Made by a program: the position numbers and the translations under genes. Shown here one piece after another: positions 38,601 through 46,387 of a stretch of DNA of 64,000 nucleotides (position 1 is its first letter; each line of letters begins with the position of its first letter). The stretch is taken from contig WGMH01000005.1 of assembly GCA_016125165.1 (NCBI GenBank), forward strand, positions 44,733-108,732, written 5' to 3'. The stretch comes from Alphaproteobacteria bacterium. Its GTDB lineage: Bacteria > Pseudomonadota > Alphaproteobacteria > Micropepsales > Micropepsaceae. The notes under the pieces were generated by a model. It made no database searches. It worked only from the letters and a program-made list of their open reading frames with translations, and was not told where the DNA came from.

Positions 38601-38876
38601 GAAATCAATTTCGCCACACGCGAAGTTACCGTGGGCGGACCAAATGGCTTGATGTGGGTTCAGCTTTCCACAGCTATTGTCTTCGGTCTCGCATTCTCCA
38701 AGGCTATCACGCTTGGTCTGATGCCCGCGATGTTGGCGTTGCCTTATGTGAAAAAGCAGACAAAGCGTGGCTTCTTCTGGTTCATGGGACGAATGTTCAC
38801 TGCGCCGGCGCGCTGGTGGCGCAACAGGCACAAGGCAGATGATGGCCGCCATCCCGTGACGCAGCCGGCTGAATAG
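35649..38876 (+). CDS. RND-family efflux permease (HAE1/AcrB-like)
   Basis: 1075 residues with the RND layout: TM1 (residues 11-30), a large periplasmic loop starting FINIPKEADPDIPIPVMMVRVTYPG, TM2-6 (about 335-470), a second loop and TM7-12 (about 860-1040). The TM4 acidic proton-relay region is in LLAVGILVDGAIIVVEYADRKM. The porter-domain sequence is nearer the uncharacterised alphaproteobacterial HAE1 branch than to AcrB. Substrate unknown; PadR control suggests a phenolic or antimicrobial compound. Confidence 0.93.
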   Translation: MTSIVEWAVRNTRVVLALFVVVVVAGLVAFINIPKEADPDIPIPVMMVRVTYPGISPEDSERLLVKPLETSLRSIEGLKEITAYAYQGTAVVILEFDVNFNKQKALEDVRAEVDSTRALLPQEADPPVVQEFNTSLDPVIGVALSGPVPERTLLHLARDLKDEIKTIPSVLDVELGGTREELLQITIDPAKLESYGITQQEMFAAISNNNKLVAAGSIDTGKGSFAVKVPGVIETATDLLNLPIRSSAEGSVTLQDVANVQRTFYDATSFARMNGEPTVAVQVTKRIGANIIDTNEKVRTIVAREAKHWPAGVQMNYMFDRSTDIRDQLGSLSDSIILAIVLVMIIIVAALGVRSGMLVGIAIPASFLMSFMVMNFVGLTLNFMIMFALLLAVGILVDGAIIVVEYADRKMTEGHPPKQAFAEAAVRMFWPVVSATLTMIGAFLPMLLWPGVAGKFMSYFPITLIIVLSCSMVVALVFLPVLGGFLGKAPPYDEEHEKAIEASETGDWREIPGVTGWYAHLAEKFAWNPGKVILGAFGTVVVVLFLFISNNHGVMFFVDNDMDYANVFVSARGNLSAQEKRDIVMSVNKIVRGVEGIKWTYATSGGQSVGMSRSGGVPVDNIGRVSVQLIDYRDRPKGKVIFEKIRKLTENLPGINVEVREPQNGPPTGKDIMIDVNSDNYADLAKVTGAIRKYMDTLPELRDVEDTRPLPGIEWDLDIDRERASRFGANAQTIGTAVQLVTNGVMVGKYRPDDSDDEVDIRVRYPEAARGVHALDQLRVTTARGTVPISNFVTRVPRQQVTSIERVDGHRVYHVRANMKPDTVLPSAEVQKLQAWIGKQNFPSSVRVAFRGGQEQQDESGAFLGVAALMALFLIGIVLLALFNSFYHTILILIAVVLAMIGALFGMVVMAQPFSIIMTGTGLLALAGIVVNHNIVLIDTFHRLRDSGMEPIEAVIRSSAQRLRPVFLTTVTAIGGLLPMMLAIEINFATREVTVGGPNGLMWVQLSTAIVFGLAFSKAITLGLMPAMLALPYVKKQTKRGFFWFMGRMFTAPARWWRNRHKADDGRHPVTQPAE

Positions 38877-40760
38877 TCAGTCGGCTGCAGCCACCGGCGA
38901 GGCGCGTGAAACGCCAGGCGCCGTGTCCGGGTCGGCCTCTGCGGCCTGGAGAATTTCGCGCGCTTCTGCCGCCTGCTTCTGCTTGTTCCACATGGCTGCG
39001 TAGTGTCCGTTTTGGGCAATCAATTCGTCGTGCCGTCCACGTTCCACGATCACGCCCTTTTCCAGTACGAGGATCTCGTCAGCGTCCACAACCGTTGAGA
39101 GTCTATGCGCAATGACGAGAGCCGTGCGGTTCCTGGAAACGTCTTTGAGCGCGCTTTGGATTTCGCGCTCTGTGTGCGTATCGAGGGCGCTCGTTGCCTC
39201 GTCCAAGAGGAGGATCGGCGGGTTCTTCAAAATCGTGCGCGCGATGGCCACCCGCTGTTTTTCGCCTCCGGAGAGTTTCAAACCGCGCTCGCCCACCATG
39301 GATTCATAGCCCATTGGCAGATCGCGGATGAACTTGTCGATCTGCGCCATTCGTGCGGCATCCTTGATCTCGGATTCATTCGCGCCGATACGGCCATATG
39401 CGATATTGTAGCGGATGGTGTCATTGAAGAGCACCGTATCCTGCGGAACGATACCGATGGCTGCACGCAAGCTGGCTTGCGTAACCTCGCGGATGTCCTG
39501 CCCGTCGATTGTCACGCTGCCGGATTTGATGTCGTAGAAGCGATATAAGATGCGGGAAAGCGTGGATTTCCCCGCGCCAGATGGTCCTACCACTGCCACC
39601 GTTTTGCCGGCAGGAACTTCGAACGATACACCCTTCAGGACGACCCGTTCGGGATCGTATGAGAACACCACATCGTCAAATCGTATTGCACCGCCGGACA
39701 CTTGAAGGTCGGGTGCGCCGGGCTTGTCCACCACTTCCTGCGGTTGGTGGAGAAGTCGGAACATGGCATCCATGTCTACCAGCGCCTGTGTGATCTCGCG
39801 ATAGACGGTGCCAAGCAGGTTCAGTGGGAGGTAAAGCTGCATCAGGATGGCATTGGCCATCACGAAATCGCCAATCTGGAAGCGTCCTTGCTGGATGCCG
39901 ATGGCGGTCAGGATCATGACTGCGCCAAGACCAGAAGCCACGATGATTGCCTGCCCTGTGTTGAGAATAGACAGTGAGATCTGTGCCTGGATTGAAGCGC
40001 GTGAATACTTTTCCATGGACTTGTCGAAGCGTCGTGTCTCGTGCACTTCGTTGTTGAAATATTTCACAGTCTCATAGTTGAGCAGGCTGTCCACCGCTTT
40101 GGTGTTTGCATCCTGATCGCTCTGGTTCATGTCACGACGGAACTGGATGCGCCAGCGGGTGATGGCGAACGTAAACCACACATAGGCCACAACCATGGCG
40201 ACCGTCGCCATTGCCACCCATATGTCGAGTTTGACCACCATGATTGTGGTGAAAATCAGAAGCTGAAACAGTGTGGGAAAAATGTTGAAAATTGTGAAGG
40301 AAAGAAGCGTGTCGATACCCTTGGTGCCACGCTCAATGACGCGGGAGAGACCACCTGTCTTGCGTTCCAGATGAAACCGCAGTGAGAGAGCGTGAACGTG
40401 CGCGAATGTGGAAACCCCAACTTCGCGTAAGGCGTGATATTGCACCTTTGCGAATATGCCATCGCGGAGTTGGGCAAAGGCCTGCATCATGATGCGGGCA
40501 ATCACATAGCCGCCGACAAGTCCGGCGACTGGCAGGAGCGCGATCAGCGCAGGCGGGCGTACCGACAAGCCGTTCGTGATGGCGCCCATGAAGACGGGAA
40601 AGATCGTGGTCGCAGCAATTGCCAGAAGCAGGCAACCAATGGCGATAAAGACGCGGAGGCGCAGGTCTGGACGCCCCTTTGGCCACAGATAGGGGAGGAG
40701 CATCCATAAGGGGCGCAGCGATGGAGCGCCATCGCCTTCTTCGGTCAGGGCGCGCGCCAT
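38877..40760 (-). CDS. Atm1-type ABC exporter (fused permease/ATPase)
   Basis: 627 residues. Six membrane segments in the first 330 residues, with the Atm1/HMT1 hallmark VSTFAHVHALSLRFHLERKTGGLSR and YETVKYFNNE. The ATPase domain has GPSGAGKSTLSRILYRFYD (Walker A), LSGGEKQRVAIARTILKNPPILLLDEATSALD (signature and Walker B) and the HRLSTV H-loop. The family exports glutathione-linked metal or Fe-S precursor compounds. ATG at 40760 lies 4 nt after the stop of a 30-residue membrane peptide. Its stop abuts the convergent RND gene. Confidence 0.92.
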   Translation of the reverse strand: MARALTEEGDGAPSLRPLWMLLPYLWPKGRPDLRLRVFIAIGCLLLAIAATTIFPVFMGAITNGLSVRPPALIALLPVAGLVGGYVIARIMMQAFAQLRDGIFAKVQYHALREVGVSTFAHVHALSLRFHLERKTGGLSRVIERGTKGIDTLLSFTIFNIFPTLFQLLIFTTIMVVKLDIWVAMATVAMVVAYVWFTFAITRWRIQFRRDMNQSDQDANTKAVDSLLNYETVKYFNNEVHETRRFDKSMEKYSRASIQAQISLSILNTGQAIIVASGLGAVMILTAIGIQQGRFQIGDFVMANAILMQLYLPLNLLGTVYREITQALVDMDAMFRLLHQPQEVVDKPGAPDLQVSGGAIRFDDVVFSYDPERVVLKGVSFEVPAGKTVAVVGPSGAGKSTLSRILYRFYDIKSGSVTIDGQDIREVTQASLRAAIGIVPQDTVLFNDTIRYNIAYGRIGANESEIKDAARMAQIDKFIRDLPMGYESMVGERGLKLSGGEKQRVAIARTILKNPPILLLDEATSALDTHTEREIQSALKDVSRNRTALVIAHRLSTVVDADEILVLEKGVIVERGRHDELIAQNGHYAAMWNKQKQAAEAREILQAAEADPDTAPGVSRASPVAAAD

Positions 40761-40764
40761 GGCG

Positions 40765-40857
40765 TCAGTGTCCCATGTTGCCGCCACCGAACGCCAGAAA
40801 CCCGGCGACGAGCGCGATCAGCGCAATGGCGGACAGGATGATGAGGGAACGGGGCAA
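40765..40857 (-). CDS. 30-residue single-pass membrane peptide
   Basis: TTG start with an ideal ribosome site (GGAGG, 7 nt spacing). The peptide is MPRSLIILSAIALIALVAGF plus 10 residues (LAFGGGNMGH): one hydrophobic helix with a basic N-terminus and a glycine-rich tail. It ends 4 nt before the Atm1-type exporter start, so the two are probably co-translated. No family name is known to me. Good start signals, position and composition support a real small protein. Confidence 0.55.
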   Translation of the reverse strand: MPRSLIILSAIALIALVAGFLAFGGGNMGH

Positions 40858-40955
40858 GTTTGAACCTCCGGAACCAATGATGGGCACTCCGAATCTGTTT
40901 AAGAAGGTGCGCACGGAACGGCAATGGCTGTGCCGTCAGGATTGATGGGAATTCG

Positions 40956-41543
40956 ATGCATAGCCCCGCCAGCGATACAGGAAAGAAGGGTGCGATCTGT
41001 GTGTTCTGTGGCTCATCCATGGGACGGGATCCCGTGTATGCGGAGGCAGCGCGGCAAACAGGCGCGCTGATCGCGCGGGATGGTTTCAATCTCGTTTTCG
41101 GTGCGGGCAGCCTTGGACTGATGGGTGAAGTTTCGGCGGCAGCACGGGTGGGTGGTGCGCACGTCATCGGGATTCTGCCTGATTTTCTGCGCCATCTGGA
41201 GCCGCCTTCGCGCACGACCGAGGAACTGGAAATCGTCCCCGGCCTGTTTGAGCGGAAGGCGCGGATGATGGCGCTTTCCGATGCGTTCATCATCCTGCCG
41301 GGGGGCCTCGGCACGATGGATGAATTCTTTGAGGTTGTTACCTCCGCCCAGCTGGGCGTCAGCCCAAAGCCGGTGGCGGTGGTGAACACCAAGGAAATCT
41401 ACACGCCACTCAGGACCTTTCTCGACCACCTCGACGCAGAAGGCTTCGTGCCGCATCGCGCCAGCCCTCTCTACCGCTTTGTCGAGACACCGGAGGAAGC
41501 CATGGGCTTCATTCGGGAAGCGTTGGTGGCGGCGAAGACCTGA
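40956..41543 (+). CDS. LOG-family nucleotide 5'-monophosphate phosphoribohydrolase
   Basis: 195 residues, TIGR00730/LOG family. FCGSSMGRDP near the N-terminus, LVFGAGSLGLMG, and the diagnostic PGGLGTMDE motif with the preceding RKARMM. Enzymes of this family release the base from cytokinin ribotides or from AMP and other NMPs; in bacteria a role in nucleotide turnover is likely. Its 3' end overlaps the convergent rarD by 35 nt. Confidence 0.9.
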   Translation: MHSPASDTGKKGAICVFCGSSMGRDPVYAEAARQTGALIARDGFNLVFGAGSLGLMGEVSAAARVGGAHVIGILPDFLRHLEPPSRTTEELEIVPGLFERKARMMALSDAFIILPGGLGTMDEFFEVVTSAQLGVSPKPVAVVNTKEIYTPLRTFLDHLDAEGFVPHRASPLYRFVETPEEAMGFIREALVAAKT

Positions 41544-42435
41544 ACTTTCCCATCTGCGATTCCAGCGCCACCAGCACCAGCGCCGCCCACACACAGCCGA
41601 ACGTGACGGCATCCAGCGAGGTGAAGGATTCGCCGAACAGGAAAATGGCGATCAGAAGCGTGATCGACGGCGAGAGATATTGCAGGAAGCCGAGCGTGGA
41701 GAGGCGGATACGCCGCGCCCCCGCCGCGAACAGGATGAGTGGCGCCGCCGTGATGGGGCCACCCAGAATGAGGAACAGATTGGTGTTGCCGTGCGTCGAG
41801 GGAAAGGCGCCATCGCCCGGACCAGCCCACCAAGCGACGAGCGCGCAGGTGAAAGGAAACAGCAGCCAGGTTTCGATGGCCAGACCCTGCAACGCGCTGA
41901 CATCGGTCTGCTTGCGGAAATAGCCATAAAACCCGAAGGACAGCGCGAGCGATGGTGCGATCCACGGGAAATGCCCAAGCTCGATGGTCTGCACCACCAC
42001 CGCGCTGGCTGCGAGCAGCACGGCCGCCAGACGAAGGCGCGAAATGTGTTCGCCAAAGAAGGCAACGCCCAGCGCGATCGAGATCAAGGGATTGATGTAG
42101 TAGCCAAGACTTGCCTCCACGAGCTGATCGGTAGAGACGCAATAGATGTAGATCGTCCAGTTGACGGCGATAAGCACGGAGGTGAGGGCCAGCGTGCGGA
42201 TAAGCTTGCGATGACGGAAGAGCGCAAGTGTCTTCGCCAATTGCCCGCGCAGCGCCAGAACGCCGAGCAGAAAGAACGCCGCCCAGAACACGCGATGCAC
42301 GGTGAGCTGGAATGGCGGAACTTCGCGCAGCAGATGCCAGTAGAGAGGGACCACGCCCCACAGCACATACGCGCCACCGGCAAACAGAATTCCCTGGGGA
42401 TCGTCCTTCGCGGCGGTGCTGGCAGTGTCGCTCAT
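41509..42435 (-). CDS. rarD: EamA-family transporter RarD
   Basis: 308 residues with ten hydrophobic segments in two EamA repeats. The N-terminal GILFAGGAYVLWGVVPLYWHLLREVPPFQLTVHRVFWAAFFL and SLGYYINPLISIALGV are RarD hallmarks. Substrate uncertain (drug/metabolite transporter superfamily). The start at 42435 is chosen; an open frame extends upstream into cimA without similarity. Confidence 0.9.
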   Translation of the reverse strand: MSDTASTAAKDDPQGILFAGGAYVLWGVVPLYWHLLREVPPFQLTVHRVFWAAFFLLGVLALRGQLAKTLALFRHRKLIRTLALTSVLIAVNWTIYIYCVSTDQLVEASLGYYINPLISIALGVAFFGEHISRLRLAAVLLAASAVVVQTIELGHFPWIAPSLALSFGFYGYFRKQTDVSALQGLAIETWLLFPFTCALVAWWAGPGDGAFPSTHGNTNLFLILGGPITAAPLILFAAGARRIRLSTLGFLQYLSPSITLLIAIFLFGESFTSLDAVTFGCVWAALVLVALESQMGKFRSSPPPTLPE

Positions 42436-42517
42436 GACATTTAGATAGGACGAATGACGAAGTGCGGGTAGCGAATGGATTGGTATGGCAGCCATTCGCA
42501 ATTCGCCGTTCACCGCA

Positions 42518-44134
42518 TCATGCGCGCGCACCGTCGCGAAACAATTTGTAACAGATCGAATCCGAAAGCGCTTCGAAAGAGGCATCGACGATGTTCGGTG
42601 ATACGCCGACGGTAGACCAGCGCGTGCCCTTGCCATCGGCGCTTTCCACCAGCACACGCGTTACCGCCCCCGTTCCAACTTCATTTGGGCCGCTTGTGAG
42701 GATACGCACCTTGTAGTCCACGAGCCGCAGGTCTTCGAGGAACACCGAATATTTGCCGAGATCCCGGCGCAACGCTGCGTCAAGCGCGTCGATGGGGCCG
42801 TTGGGGCTTTCGCCCACATTCATCAGCGTTTCGCCATCCACTTTGATCTTCACCACCGCTTCGGAAACCGTGAGAAGTTCGCCGCGCGCATTGTGCCTGC
42901 GTTCCACCAGAACACGGAACGAGGATACGTCGAAATAGGCGGGCACCTGACCGAGCGCACGGCGCGCCAGAAGCTCGAACGAGGCTTCCGCGCCATCATA
43001 GGCATAGCCCAGATATTCGTTGTGCTTTACCTGTTCGAGCAACGTGGCGATGCGCGGGTCTTTCGCGTCGACATCGATGCCAACATCGGAAAGTCGCGCC
43101 AGAAGATTGGAGCGGCCCGCCTGATCGGACACCAGAATGCGCCGTGCATTGCCCACGGTTTCCGGCGGCACATGTTCATAGGTGCGCGGGTCTTTCTGCA
43201 CGGCGGAGGAATGAAGCCCGCCCTTGTGCGCGAACGCCGAGGGGCCGACATAGGCGGCGTGCTTGTTCGGCGCGCGGTTCAGGATTTCGTCCAGAAGACG
43301 CGACACATGCACAAGCTGTTTCAATTGCTCAGGACAAATTCCCGTTTCGAACGTCGAAGCATAAGGCTCTTTCAGCATCAGGTTCGGAATGAGCGCGCAG
43401 AGATTGGCGTTGCCGCAGCGCTCGCCAAGTCCGTTCAGCGTGCCCTGAATCTGCCGCGCGCCCGCGCGCACGGCTGCCAGCGAAACGGCCACGGCCTGCT
43501 CGGTGTCGTTGTGCGCGTGAATGCCCAGGCGGAAGCCGGGATGCTTCGCCTTCACTTCGGAAACGATGCGATAGACATCTTCCGGCATGGTGCCGCCATT
43601 GGTGTCGCAGAGCACGAGCCATTCCGCGCCCGCATCGTGTGCGGCTTTCAGGCAGGCCAGCGCATAGCCCGCATTGGCCTTGTAGCCATCAAAGAAATGT
43701 TCGGCGTCGAACAAGGGTTCGCGGCCTTTGGCCTTCACGGCGGCGATGGTTTCGGAAATGCCGTCGAGATTTTCCTCGCGCGGAATTTCCAGCGCGATAT
43801 CGACATGGAAATCCCATGTCTTGCCGACAAGGCAGGTGGCAGCCGTCTTCGCATCCAGCACGGCGGAAAGCCCCGGATCGTTGGCGGCGCTGCGGCCCGC
43901 GCGCTTCGTCATGCCGAAGGCGGTGAAGCGCGCCTGTTTCAGCTTTGGCGGATCGTTGAAGAACGCCGTGTCGGTCGGGTTCGCGCCCGGCCAGCCGCCT
44001 TCGATGTAGTCGATACCCAGAAGATCCAGCGCCGCAGCGATCTGATGCTTGTCTTCCACGGAGAAATCGACGCCCTGCGTCTGCGCGCCATCGCGCAGCG
44101 TGGTGTCGAACAGATAGAGGCGTTCACGGCTCAC
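42518..44134 (-). CDS. cimA: (R)-citramalate synthase
   Basis: 538 residues from a GTG preceded by AGGAG at 7 nt. The TIM barrel opens LYLFDTTLRDGAQTQGVDF, and EGGWPGANPTD is the CimA-type substrate loop (LeuA has AGFP). Metal ligands sit in LGIHAHNDTEQAVA; a LeuA-type regulatory domain forms the C-terminus (from about 400). It condenses pyruvate and acetyl-CoA to citramalate, the threonine-independent route to 2-ketobutyrate for isoleucine. leuA is encoded separately in this window. Confidence 0.92.
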   Translation of the reverse strand: MSRERLYLFDTTLRDGAQTQGVDFSVEDKHQIAAALDLLGIDYIEGGWPGANPTDTAFFNDPPKLKQARFTAFGMTKRAGRSAANDPGLSAVLDAKTAATCLVGKTWDFHVDIALEIPREENLDGISETIAAVKAKGREPLFDAEHFFDGYKANAGYALACLKAAHDAGAEWLVLCDTNGGTMPEDVYRIVSEVKAKHPGFRLGIHAHNDTEQAVAVSLAAVRAGARQIQGTLNGLGERCGNANLCALIPNLMLKEPYASTFETGICPEQLKQLVHVSRLLDEILNRAPNKHAAYVGPSAFAHKGGLHSSAVQKDPRTYEHVPPETVGNARRILVSDQAGRSNLLARLSDVGIDVDAKDPRIATLLEQVKHNEYLGYAYDGAEASFELLARRALGQVPAYFDVSSFRVLVERRHNARGELLTVSEAVVKIKVDGETLMNVGESPNGPIDALDAALRRDLGKYSVFLEDLRLVDYKVRILTSGPNEVGTGAVTRVLVESADGKGTRWSTVGVSPNIVDASFEALSDSICYKLFRDGARA

Positions 44135-44438
44135 GCGGCTTCTCCTGCGCTGTTGCCACGGCGCGCGCGGCGGCCTTGCGCGCCTTTCGGCAGAACGCGT
44201 CCATGCGCGCCATGAGATCGCGCCATTCGGGCGGATGTCTGGCTGCATTGGCATTGCCGCGTGGTGCCCCTGCGCCCTTGCGATTGCCCCGGTCGGGGCC
44301 TTTCGCTTCGGCAACAAGATTGTCCGAGGAATTTTCGGCGGGGGGAGGGGGGCACCCCGGCGAGCGCCGCCGCGCGCGCGCCATCGCCGCCGCAAGGACG
44401 GGGGTGAGAGGTACGGGCGATGGTTCCGGCGCAGCCAT
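44124..44438 (-). CDS. Basic hypothetical protein upstream of cimA
   Basis: 104 residues, rich in Ala, Arg and Pro, with a C-terminal helix (WRDLMARMDAFCRKARKAAARAV). Its stop lies 10 nt inside the cimA start region, so translation may be coupled. The longer upstream frame runs through an inverted repeat and is rejected. No family recognised; GC-rich composition makes a chance frame possible. Confidence 0.4.
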   Translation of the reverse strand: MAAPEPSPVPLTPVLAAAMARARRRSPGCPPPPAENSSDNLVAEAKGPDRGNRKGAGAPRGNANAARHPPEWRDLMARMDAFCRKARKAAARAVATAQEKPREP

Positions 44439-44534
44439 CGGAGAGATATGGGGTGCGATCGGAAAAATGGAACATAGAGGAAACAAAATGATTGTAAGTG
44501 GCTGATTTGGCAGCGATCTTGACGCCGCCAATAG

Positions 44535-44669
44535 CCTCCCCCTCGTGGGGAGGCCGAAATTCGCATAGCGAATTTCGGGTGGGGGGCCGCTCTTTCGGCA
44601 CGTTCCGCCCCCCACCCGAAAAATCTTTCGCTTCGCTCCCGATTTTTCGACCTCCCCACGAGGGGGAGG
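44535..44669. repeat. Nested long inverted repeat (mobile palindromic element-like)
   Basis: Outer arms are a perfect 19-bp match, CCTCCCCCTCGTGGGGAGG at 44535-44553 against its complement at 44651-44669. Inner arms GGGTGGGGGGC (44577-44587) and GCCCCCCACCC (44607-44617) are a perfect 11-bp match about a 19-nt centre. Between outer and inner arms lie two small hairpins (GAAATTCG/CGAATTTC and GAAAAATC/GATTTTTC). The whole 135 nt can fold as a cross-shaped structure. It lies just upstream of the small hypothetical gene and downstream of cysS. Confidence 0.85.
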
Positions 44670-44684
44670 TGATTTCAAAGGCGC

Positions 44685-46025
44685 TCACCGCTTCACCTCC
44701 CATGTTGTGCCGGAGGGGCCGTCTTTCAGAACGATGCCTTGGGCGAGCAGTTCGTCGCGGATGCGGTCGGACTCTTTGAAGTCTTTCGCCTTGCGCGCGG
44801 TGTTGCGGGCTTCGATGGCCCGTTCGATTTCCACCGTGTCCACGATCTTCTTCGAGGCGAGCCGTTCCGGCGCGGGATTGAAGCCAAGCAGGCGCAAACC
44901 GCCCGCGAGCTCTTCATCACCCGCTTGGTGCAGTTCGGCGATGGCTTGTGGCGTGTTGAGATCGTCCGATACCGCCTCAAGAAATGTTTCGCCCACACGC
45001 CAGTTTGCCAGCGGTTCGGTGCGCGCATACCAGCGTTCCAGCGTGTTCCAGCTTTCGCGCATGCCCGCAATCGTCCAATCCATCGGCTGACGGTAATGCG
45101 AGCGCAGCATGTTGAAGCGCAGAACATCGCCCGGCCAATCGGCCAGAAGCTCATGGATCGTCACGAAGTTGCCCAGGCTTTTCGACATCTTCTCGCCTTC
45201 CACATTCAGGAAGCCGTTGTGCATCCAGTAGCGGGCAAGCGGCGCACCATGGTGCGCGCATTCGCTCTGCGCGATCTCGTTTTCGTGGTGCGGAAACATC
45301 AGATCGATGCCGCCGCCGTGAATGTCGATGGTTTCGCCGGGCGAAAAGCTCTCTTCGATCATGGCGGAGCATTCGAGGTGCCAGCCGGGGCGGCCGCGGC
45401 CCCAGGGTGAATCCCATCCCGGCTGATCGTCCGATGACGGTTTCCACAGCACGAAATCCATCGGGTTCTTCTTGTAGGGCGCAACATCCACGCGCGCGCC
45501 TGCGATCATGTCGTCCACCGAACGCTTGGCGAGCTTGCCGTAATCGCGCTTTGACGACACATCGAACAGCACATGGCCTTCGGCGGCGTAGGCGTGACCG
45601 CCGTCGATCAGCGCTTTCGTCATCGCGATCATGCCGGGAATGCTTTCGGTCGCCTTCGGCGTCAGTGTCGCGGGCAGGTTGCCAAGCGCGGCCACATCTT
45701 CCTGATAGACGCGATAGGTTTCCGCCGTGATCTCGCGCAGCATGTCCAGCACCGGCACGTTGCGGTCTTTCGCGCGCTCCGCCGCGCGCGCGTTGATCTT
45801 GTCGTCGATGTCCGTGATGTTGCGCACATAGGTGACGTGCGCCTCGCCATAGATGTGGCGCAAGAGCCGGAACAGCACATCGAACACGATGGCCGGGCGC
45901 GCATTGCCGATATGGGCGAAGTCATAGACCGTGGGCCCGCACACATACATGCGCACGTTGGTGGGGTCTTGCGGCACGAAATCTTCCTTCGTGCGGGTGA
46001 GGGTGTTGTGGAGGCGCAGGGTCAT
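44685..46025 (-). CDS. cysS: Cysteinyl-tRNA synthetase
   Basis: 446 residues. Zinc and nucleotide motifs: [19 protein letters not shown] (HIGN signature with the Cys zinc ligand), the zinc region GWHLECSAM and [10 protein letters not shown], and the [10 protein letters not shown] loop. Charges tRNA-Cys. Slightly short at the C-terminus but complete, ending [13 protein letters not shown] as usual. Confidence 0.96.
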   Translation of the reverse strand: MTLRLHNTLTRTKEDFVPQDPTNVRMYVCGPTVYDFAHIGNARPAIVFDVLFRLLRHIYGEAHVTYVRNITDIDDKINARAAERAKDRNVPVLDMLREITAETYRVYQEDVAALGNLPATLTPKATESIPGMIAMTKALIDGGHAYAAEGHVLFDVSSKRDYGKLAKRSVDDMIAGARVDVAPYKKNPMDFVLWKPSSDDQPGWDSPWGRGRPGWHLECSAMIEESFSPGETIDIHGGGIDLMFPHHENEIAQSECAHHGAPLARYWMHNGFLNVEGEKMSKSLGNFVTIHELLADWPGDVLRFNMLRSHYRQPMDWTIAGMRESWNTLERWYARTEPLANWRVGETFLEAVSDDLNTPQAIAELHQAGDEELAGGLRLLGFNPAPERLASKKIVDTVEIERAIEARNTARKAKDFKESDRIRDELLAQGIVLKDGPSGTTWEVKR

Positions 46026-46387
46026 GACGGTCTTCTAGCGTGATTTGGCGTTGGTTCGGAATTCTTCTCCCGTTCCCACCGGTGTCATGGCCCGCGAATG
46101 CGGGCCATCCAGTTGAAACTGAAACGGTCTGGCCTTTTTGAGACTGGGCTTCCCGACCCGGATATAACGCTGCGGCGTCATCTGGGTGGCCCGTTCGTAC
46201 GCTGTTGCTAGCGAACTCGCGGGCCATGACAGTTTTGGGATGTGGGCGAGGTAAAGGGATATCTGCGGCGGTCAGCCGCAAATCGAACAGCCAATAATGG
46301 AGCGAAGGATGCTCACGCTGTTGCCCTTTTCAGCCCGCCGGAAGGCCCCGCGGGAGCAGGGGAGATAGCAGGTTTTGGCTGTGCCGC
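46026..46387. other. Intergenic region holding an inverted repeat
   Basis: 362 nt between nadE and cysS, both minus strand. It is largely the palindromic element listed separately. Open frames here encode typical repeat artefacts. No gene recognised. Confidence 0.6.
46084..46230. repeat. Inverted repeat element between nadE and cysS
   Basis: Perfect 14-bp arms GTCATGGCCCGCGA (46084-46097) and TCGCGGGCCATGAC (46217-46230) enclose about 120 nt that contain further partial complements (GCGGGCCATCCAG against CTGGGTGGCCCG). This organisation resembles the short dispersed palindromic elements common between alphaproteobacterial genes. Confidence 0.75.

Noticed and set aside
44439..44703. Upstream extensions of the small gene before cimA
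   Set aside because: They translate the nested inverted repeat and show mirror-image low-complexity peptides, an artefact of the palindrome.
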